Positions 1 through 6,485 of a DNA stretch of 6,485 bases are shown here, one piece after another. Location: contig JAKABC010000098.1 in assembly GCA_021802025.1 (NCBI GenBank), forward strand, positions 1 to 6,485, in the 5' to 3' direction. Numbering within the stretch: the stretch's first letter is position 1; each line of letters begins with the position of its first letter. This DNA is from Actinomycetes bacterium (GTDB taxonomy: Bacteria; Actinomycetota; Acidimicrobiia; Acidimicrobiales; RAAP-2). Position numbers and translations under genes: made by a program. The notes below the pieces were generated by a model, which worked only from the letters and a program-made list of their open reading frames with translations, was not told where the DNA came from and searched no databases.

Positions 1-98
1 GATCTGCTTCTTCACCTCGCCCGAGGACCAGCTGCGGATGTTCTGGGTCGTCGCGAGGCCGATCGAGATCTCGTTGAACTGGTTGACGTCGAGCGGGC

Positions 99-102
<4 letters not shown>
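1..102 (-). CDS. rpoC: RNA polymerase subunit beta' (RpoC), N-terminal fragment
   Basis: Beta' forms, with beta, the active-site cleft of RNA polymerase and carries the catalytic Mg-binding aspartates; those lie outside this window. Only the first 34 codons are present, and the gene continues past the left edge. The visible residues begin MSPLDVNQFNEISIGLA and continue with NIRSWSSGEVKKQI. This matches the usual RpoC opening, in which an LDVN-F-E/D-I-IGLA segment is followed by IR-WS-GEVKK just before the N-terminal zinc-binding region. The ATG at 102-100 overlaps the rpoB stop codon as ATGA. A purine-rich AAAGGA (115-110) lies 7 nt upstream, inside the end of rpoB, so translation is probably coupled to rpoB. 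There is no room for a separate promoter. Identity is secure from both sequence and position; nothing can be said about the rest of the protein. Confidence 0.96.
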
Positions 103-3782
<3,680 letters not shown>

Positions 3783-3790
3783 CGGTCTAT

Positions 3791-3795
3791 CCTCC
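3791..3795 (-). promoter_or_regulatory. Ribosome binding site fixing the rpoB TTG start
   Basis: The minus strand reads GGAGG followed by 8 nt and then TTG (3782). This is a near-perfect Shine-Dalgarno core at normal spacing. The only upstream in-frame alternative, GTG at 3836, is preceded by CCCCTGACGGCGTCGT, which has no anti-16S match. The site decides the start in favour of the TTG, giving MTSRSTSPERFNFSALGE as the N terminus. Confidence 0.85.
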
Positions 3796-3880
3796 GTGTA
3801 GGTGGGTGGCTGCGAGAACGTGCCGGATCGAAGCACACGACGCCGTCAGGGGATGACGAGGCCAGGGGCAGGAACACGGT

Positions 3881-3916
3881 CTTATAACACTAGTGGTTCC
3901 GCCCGCGGCTGTGCAA
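3881..3916 (-). promoter_or_regulatory. Possible second rpoB promoter (weak candidate)
   Basis: Two overlapping readings on the minus strand could serve as a promoter nearer rpoB. One is TTGCAC (3916-3911), 18 nt of spacer and TAGTGT (3892-3887), which fits the actinobacterial TAnnnT -10. The other is an extended -10, TGTTATAAG (TATAAG at 3886-3881), without a recognisable -35. This AT-rich patch stands out in otherwise very GC-rich DNA. Either would start transcription about 90-100 nt upstream of the rpoB start codon. It is weaker than the candidate at 3952-3980, and the -35 element falls in the loop of a potential hairpin (3901-3931). Confidence 0.4.
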
Positions 3917-3931
3917 CCGGCGCCCGCGGGC
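3901..3931 (-). other. Inverted repeat in the rpoB 5' leader
   Basis: GCCCGCGG and CCGCGGGC are perfect 8-bp complementary arms (3924-3931 and 3901-3908 on the plus numbering) around a 15-nt loop. The repeat lies just downstream of the inferred start site of the main rpoB promoter, so it would fold in the 5' untranslated RNA about 120 nt before the start codon. No U-tract follows, so it is not a canonical terminator. It could stabilise the RNA, or simply reflect high GC content. Confidence 0.45.
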
Positions 3932-3951
3932 CCCGGCTCTAGGTTGGCCAC

Positions 3952-3980
3952 ACCCTAGGGGGGCGGACCCCCCAGGTCAA
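3952..3980 (-). promoter_or_regulatory. Probable rpoB promoter (TTGACC-N17-TAGGGT)
   Basis: The minus strand has TTGACC (3980-3975), exactly 17 nt of spacer and TAGGGT (3957-3952). This is a good match to the primary-sigma promoter form of actinobacteria (TTGAC plus TAnnnT). A start site at an A around 3945-3944 would give a leader of roughly 160 nt before rpoB. The spacer is almost wholly a palindrome, six G (3968-3973), TCCG, six C (3958-3963), abutting the -10 box. Internal promoters between rplL and rpoB are known in actinobacteria such as Mycobacterium and Streptomyces, so the position is as expected. It would let rpoB-rpoC be expressed partly independently of the ribosomal genes. Confidence 0.72.
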
Positions 3981-3993
3981 GTCTTTCGCCGCT

Positions 3994-4033
3994 GTCGCGG
4001 GCCCCGGAGTCGCCCCCGGGGCCCGCCCGCGAC
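3994..4033 (-). promoter_or_regulatory. Strong GC hairpin after rplL (possible attenuator or RNase processing site)
   Basis: The hairpin starts 3 nt after the rplL stop codon. Arms GTCGC / GCGAC (4029-4033 with 3994-3998) and GGGCCCCGG / CCGGGGCCC (4016-4024 with 3999-4007) give 14 GC-rich base pairs around an 8-nt loop, with a 4-nt one-sided bulge (4025-4028). The RNA after it reads AGCGGCGAAAGAC, so there is no U-tract for a classical intrinsic terminator. In E. coli the same gap holds a partial attenuator and an RNase III site that lower rpoBC relative to ribosomal-protein transcripts. A similar role is inferred here from position and stability only. Confidence 0.6.
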
Positions 4034-4036
4034 GCG

Positions 4037-4429
4037 CTACTTGAGCTCGACCGTGGCGCCGGCGCCCTCGAGGGCCTCCTTCGCCTTGTCGGCGTCGGCC
4101 TTCGAGACGTTCTCCAGGACCGGCTTGGGGGCCCCGTCGACCAGGTCCTTCGCCTCTTTGAGCCCGAGGCTCGTGAGGGCCCGGACCTCCTTGATGACCT
4201 GGATCTTCTTGTCGCCGCCGCTCACGAGGATGACGTCGAAGTTCGACTTCTCCTCGGCGGCCTCCTCGCCGGCCCCGCCGCCACCGGCGGCCGGGGCGGC
4301 CGCGACCGCGACGGGCGCGGCGGCGGTGACGCCGAACTTCTCCTCGAACTCCTTGAGCAGCTCGCTCAGCTCGATGACCGTCAGGGCGGCGATGCCGTCC
4401 AGGATCTGCTCCTTGGTCAGGGTAGCCAT
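4037..4429 (-). CDS. rplL: 50S ribosomal protein L7/L12
   Basis: Stalk protein of the large subunit. Dimers attach to the L10 C-terminal helix, and their mobile C-terminal domains recruit elongation and other translation GTPases. The protein has 130 residues, slightly longer than the usual 120-125. The N-terminal dimerisation/L10-binding domain (about 1-34) contains ALTVIELSELLKEFEEKFGV. A flexible Ala/Gly hinge (about 35-60) includes VAVAAAPAAGGGG and an acidic EEAAEE. The globular C-terminal domain (about 63-130) has FDVIL, KKIQVIKEVR, TSLGLKEAKDLVD and P-KPVLENVSK, the GTPase-contact face. The ATG at 4429 is preceded by AAGGA 6 nt upstream. Longer in-frame readings back to 4645 run inside rplJ as Arg/Pro-rich translation and are not real. 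It is 37 nt downstream of rplJ and probably co-transcribed with it. Confidence 0.98.
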   Translation of the reverse strand: MATLTKEQILDGIAALTVIELSELLKEFEEKFGVTAAAPVAVAAAPAAGGGGAGEEAAEEKSNFDVILVSGGDKKIQVIKEVRALTSLGLKEAKDLVDGAPKPVLENVSKADADKAKEALEGAGATVELK

Positions 4430-4466
4430 GGTGTTTCCTTTCTTTTCGAATCTCTCGATCGGGTGG

Positions 4467-5165
4467 TTACTCGGCCGGGGCGGCCTCGGCGTCGTCCGCC
4501 GGGGCGCTGTCGGTGCCGTCCTCGACCACGGGGGCCTCGGGGGTCGCCGCGGCGCTCGCCGCGGCGTCGTCGCCGGCCGCCGCAGCGGCCTCCTCGACCC
4601 CGGCCGGGGTCTCGGTCTCGGTCGCGGGAGTCTCCGGCGCGCCACCGCGCTGGTCGATCAGGGCCGCGAGGCCGTAGGCGAGGTTCTGGGGCACGGCCTT
4701 CAACAGGCCGGCCATCGTGGTGAGCGGCGAGGCGATCAGCCCGGCCAGGCGCGCCAGGAGGACCTCGCGGCTGGGCAGGTCGGCCAGGGCCACCAGGTCG
4801 CGGTCGCTCAGGGCCTGGCCGTTCACGACCCCGCCCTTCACCACGAGCGCCGGGGCGGCCTTGGCGAAGTCGCGCAGGGCCTTCGCCACGGCCGAGACGT
4901 CGCCCGAGACGAAGGCGATCGCCGTGGGGCCGGTCAAGAACGCGGCCAGCGACTCGACCTCGGTCCCGTCGATGGCCCGGCGCACGAGGGTGTTCTTGAA
5001 GACCTTGTAGTCGGCCCCGGCGGCGCGCAGCTGGCGGCGCAGCTCTTGGATCTGGGTGACGGTGAGCCCCCGGTACTCGGTGACCACCGCGGTCGAGGTC
5101 GCCGCGACCCGGGACTTCACGTCCTCGACCGCCGCCACCTTCTCGGTGCGGACCTTGTGTGCCAT
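4467..5165 (-). CDS. rplJ: 50S ribosomal protein L10 with acidic C-terminal extension
   Basis: L10 anchors the L7/L12 dimers to 23S rRNA at the stalk base and, as the L10-L7/L12 complex, commonly represses its own mRNA. The protein has 232 residues, against about 165-180 for most bacterial L10. The globular domain (about 1-140) has the family's EYRGLTVTQIQELRRQLR and YKVFKNTLVRRA stretches. The L7/L12-binding helix follows (about 146-173, TTMAGLLKAVPQNLAYGLAA). After R173 comes a 59-residue tail rich in Ala, Pro, Glu, Asp and Thr, with 15 acidic and no Lys or Arg residues. The reading frame stays open to the TAA at 4467, so the tail is encoded and not a frameshift artefact at this resolution. 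The ATG at 5165 has GGGAGG 4 nt upstream. A GTG at 5210 in frame would add 15 residues unlike L10 and is not preferred. It is followed by rplL after 37 nt. Confidence 0.97.
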   Translation of the reverse strand: MAHKVRTEKVAAVEDVKSRVAATSTAVVTEYRGLTVTQIQELRRQLRAAGADYKVFKNTLVRRAIDGTEVESLAAFLTGPTAIAFVSGDVSAVAKALRDFAKAAPALVVKGGVVNGQALSDRDLVALADLPSREVLLARLAGLIASPLTTMAGLLKAVPQNLAYGLAALIDQRGGAPETPATETETPAGVEEAAAAAGDDAAASAAATPEAPVVEDGTDSAPADDAEAAPAE

Positions 5166-5190
5166 CTCGCCTCCCACCGGTTTGACCGGC
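5166..5190 (-). promoter_or_regulatory. rplJ ribosome binding site with adjacent small hairpin
   Basis: GGGAGG (5175-5170) sits 4 nt before the rplJ ATG and fixes the start at 5165. Immediately upstream, GCCGG-TCAAA-CCGGT (5190-5176) can form a 5-bp hairpin whose 3' arm touches the Shine-Dalgarno sequence. A hairpin there could affect ribosome access, which is consistent with translational control of rplJ, but the stem is short and its role is inferred. Confidence 0.5.
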
Positions 5191-5300
5191 TCTGTCGGGG
5201 CCGTAGGCACCCGGGCACGAGGCGAGGCTCGAACCCCTCGTCAGGCGGACTGGCGTCCCTTAGGCGCTCGCGCGCACCGGATGTCTTCGGCGTTCTTCGT
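5191..5300 (-). promoter_or_regulatory. Probable L10 leader (autoregulatory 5' RNA of rplJ)
   Basis: The leader between rplA and rplJ contains CCGAAGAC (5290-5283) followed by small GC helices: GCGC-GCGA-GCGC with a GNRA-type loop, then GGAC-GCCA-GUCC. It closes with UGACGAGG (5243-5236). This order resembles the ribosomal-protein L10 leader family, in which a purine-rich AAGAC and a terminal CGAGG segment flank stem-loops in a binding site for the L10-L7/L12 complex. After it, CGAGG / CCUCG and a short hairpin abutting the rplJ ribosome binding site could form a switch. The family assignment comes from memory of the pattern and the gene context; I did not run a covariance search. Confidence 0.6.
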
Positions 5301-5306
5301 TCTGTG

Positions 5307-5322
5307 GCACGACGAATCGTGC
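5307..5322 (-). other. UUCG-loop hairpin downstream of rplA
   Basis: GCACGA-TTCG-TCGTGC is a perfect 6-bp stem with a UUCG loop, about 35 nt after the rplA stop and just before the L10-leader-like RNA. No run of U follows (CACAGAACG), so a simple intrinsic terminator is unlikely. It may protect the 3' end of the rplK-rplA message, act as a processing signal, or belong to the L10 leader structure. Confidence 0.5.
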
Positions 5323-5357
5323 GGGGCGCCCAGCCTAGCGGCGCGGCGTCGGCCCGG

Positions 5358-6077
5358 TCAAACCGAGCCGGCCAGGGCCTCCTCGTGCTCCCGGGCCCGG
5401 GCCGGGTCGACCTTGACCCCGGGGCCCATGGTGGAAGAGATCGTCACGCTCAACAGGTAGCGGCCCTTGGAGCTCGAGGGCTTGACGCGCACCAGCTCGT
5501 CCACCACGGCCACCACGTTGCGCACGAGGTCCTCGCGCGTGAAACTCACCTTGCCCACGCGCAGCTGGACGTTGCCCACCTTGTCGGTGCGGTACTCGAC
5601 CCGCCCGCCCTTGAAGTCCGTGACGGCCTTGGCGACGTCGGTGGTGACGGTGCCGGTCTTGGGGTTGGGCATCAGGCCGCGGGGCCCGAGCACGCGGCCC
5701 AGCCCGCCGACCAGGCCCATCAGGTCCGGGGTGGCGATGGCCACGTCGAAGTCGAGGAACCCGCCGCGCACGCGCTCGACGAGGTCGTCGGCGCCCACCA
5801 CGTCGGCGCCGGCGTCGCGGGCGGCCTGGGCCGCCTCACCGGCGGCGAAGACGGCCACCCGGTTGGTCTTGCCGGTGCCGGCCGGCAGGGTGATCGTGCC
5901 GCGCACGATCTGCTCGGCGCGCCGGGGGTCGACGCCCAGGCGCACCGCCAGCTCGACGGTCTCGTCGAACTTCGCCGTGGCGAGGGCCTTCACCTTGTCG
6001 ACGGCCTCGCTGACCCCGAGGAGCTCCTCGCGGTCGACCTGGGCCAGGGCGTTGCGGTAGTTCTTGCCGTGTCTCAT
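5358..6077 (-). CDS. rplA: 50S ribosomal protein L1
   Basis: L1 forms the mobile stalk near the ribosomal E site that helps release deacylated tRNA. In many bacteria it also represses translation of its own rplK-rplA message. The protein has 239 residues, near the family norm of about 230-240. The first half of domain I carries FDETVELAVRLGVDPRRAEQ (37-56) and IVRGTITLPAGTGK (57-70). Domain II includes VAVFAAGEAA, and the family signature IATPDLMGLVGGLGRVLGPR (114-133) is followed by GLMPNPKTGTVT. The chain returns to domain I with FKGGRVEYRTDK and ends with KGRYLLSVTISSTMGPGVKV (204-223). The ATG at 6077 is preceded by AGGAG, which overlaps the rplK TAG stop, so the two genes are probably translationally linked. 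The gap to rplK is 8 nt. The TGA at 5358 is followed by 192 nt before rplJ. No unusual feature is seen. Confidence 0.98.
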   Translation of the reverse strand: MRHGKNYRNALAQVDREELLGVSEAVDKVKALATAKFDETVELAVRLGVDPRRAEQIVRGTITLPAGTGKTNRVAVFAAGEAAQAARDAGADVVGADDLVERVRGGFLDFDVAIATPDLMGLVGGLGRVLGPRGLMPNPKTGTVTTDVAKAVTDFKGGRVEYRTDKVGNVQLRVGKVSFTREDLVRNVVAVVDELVRVKPSSSKGRYLLSVTISSTMGPGVKVDPARAREHEEALAGSV

Positions 6078-6085
6078 CTCTTCTC

Positions 6086-6485
6086 CTAGCCCGCGACCGC
6101 GATGCCCATCGAGCGCGCCGTGCCCATCACCTGGAGCTTGGCCGACTCGAGGTCGTCGGTGTTGAGGTCCTTCATCTTGGTCTGGGCGATCTCGGCCACC
6201 TGGTCCATGGTGACCGTGGCCACGGTCTCGCGCCCGGCGATGTGGGCGCCCTTCTCCAGCCCGGCCGCCTGGCGCAAGAGCACCGGCGTCGGCGGGGTCT
6301 TGAGCACGAAGGTGAACGAGCGGTCCTCGAAGATCGAGATCTCGACGGGAATCACCGTGCCGCGCATCGACTCGGTCGCCGCGTTGTACTGCTTGCAGAA
6401 CTCCATGGTCTGCACGCCGTGGGGCCCCAGCGCGGTGCCCACCGGGGGCGCCGGGGTGGCGCTCCCGGCGTCGAGCTGGATCTTG
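6086..6485 (-). CDS. rplK: 50S ribosomal protein L11, N terminus missing
   Basis: L11 binds the GTPase-associated region of 23S rRNA with L10 and is needed for factor binding and the stringent response through RelA; it is also the thiostrepton/micrococcin site. The right edge cuts the gene: 132 codons are visible and about 10 N-terminal residues are missing (usual length about 141-145). The fragment starts KIQLDAGSATPAPPVG, with the conserved proline loop that contacts thiostrepton, then TALGPHGV and MEFCKQYNA. The C-terminal rRNA-binding domain has DRSFTFVLKTPP, VLLRQAAGLEKG, EIAQTKMKDLN and the terminal GTARSMGI. A GTG at 6442 is an internal valine in the PPVG motif and not a start. The TAG stop overlaps the rplA Shine-Dalgarno sequence. 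The start codon, and usually nusG, would lie just outside the window. Confidence 0.97.
   Translation of the reverse strand, partial: KIQLDAGSATPAPPVGTALGPHGVQTMEFCKQYNAATESMRGTVIPVEISIFEDRSFTFVLKTPPTPVLLRQAAGLEKGAHIAGRETVATVTMDQVAEIAQTKMKDLNTDDLESAKLQVMGTARSMGIAVAG

Noticed and set aside
3994..4033. Canonical intrinsic terminator ending the ribosomal operon
   Set aside because: The hairpin is strong, but the 3' side reads AGCGGCGAAAGAC with no U-tract, so I call it a possible attenuator or processing site.
5166..5210. Upstream in-frame GTG (5210) as an alternative rplJ start
   Set aside because: It would add 15 residues (PTAPTEPVKPVGGE) unlike L10 and would read through the good GGGAGG that sits just before the ATG at 5165.
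5224..5244. tRNA T-arm-like GGTTCGAGCC in the rplJ leader
   Set aside because: The flanks do not form acceptor, D or anticodon arms. The segment is better explained as part of the L10-leader region.
4041..6089. Plus-strand open frame (682 codons) running opposite rplL, rplJ and rplA
   Set aside because: It crosses three well-supported genes and their regulatory gaps, with no recognisable domain. High GC content explains the lack of stops.
6440..6442. GTG as a start codon for rplK
   Set aside because: It encodes the valine of the conserved PPVG motif. The frame continues upstream with family-typical KIQLDAGSATPA to the window edge.

Overview
This window is a stretch of the conserved bacterial ribosomal-protein / RNA-polymerase locus, read entirely from the minus strand. 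In transcription order (right to left) it holds rplK (L11, 5' end cut by the right edge), rplA (L1), rplJ (L10), rplL (L7/L12), rpoB (RNA polymerase beta) and the first 34 codons of rpoC (beta'), cut by the left edge. All six genes look intact where they are visible. I see no mobile element, CRISPR array, tRNA/rRNA gene, pseudogene or accessory cargo.

Organism: base composition is very GC-rich and codons strongly prefer G/C in third positions. RpoB has actinobacterial-type stretches (ITRDIPN, VYVAQKRKI, GDKLAGRHGNKG, LPEPGIPESFKVL) and the promoter upstream of it has the actinobacterial form TTGACC-N17-TAGGGT. RpoB is 1227 residues, longer than the mycobacterial protein of about 1170-1180, and has lineage-specific expansions. 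My inference is a deep-branching high-GC actinobacterium (for example Acidimicrobiia-like or a related class). The exact class cannot be fixed from this window.

Layout: 6485-6086 rplK; 8-nt gap; 6077-5358 rplA; a 192-nt gap with a UUCG-loop hairpin and a probable L10-type autoregulatory leader; 5165-4467 rplJ with a 59-residue acidic Ala-rich tail; 37-nt gap; 4429-4037 rplL; a 254-nt gap with a very strong GC hairpin directly after rplL, a good sigma70-type promoter and a weaker second one; 3782-99 rpoB starting at TTG; 4-nt ATGA overlap; rpoC from 102 leftward.

How it works together: L11, L10 and L7/L12 build the ribosomal stalk base and stalk that recruit translation GTPases, and L1 forms the opposite stalk at the E site. 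Beta and beta' form the catalytic core of RNA polymerase. In well-studied bacteria this locus is balanced by L1 repression of rplK-rplA, L10-L7/L12 repression through the rplJ leader, and attenuation or RNA processing plus an extra promoter between rplL and rpoB. The sequence shows candidates for the last two layers. The features most worth a second look are regulatory (the two intergenic regions) and the unusual L10 tail. I did not find a novel multi-gene system here.
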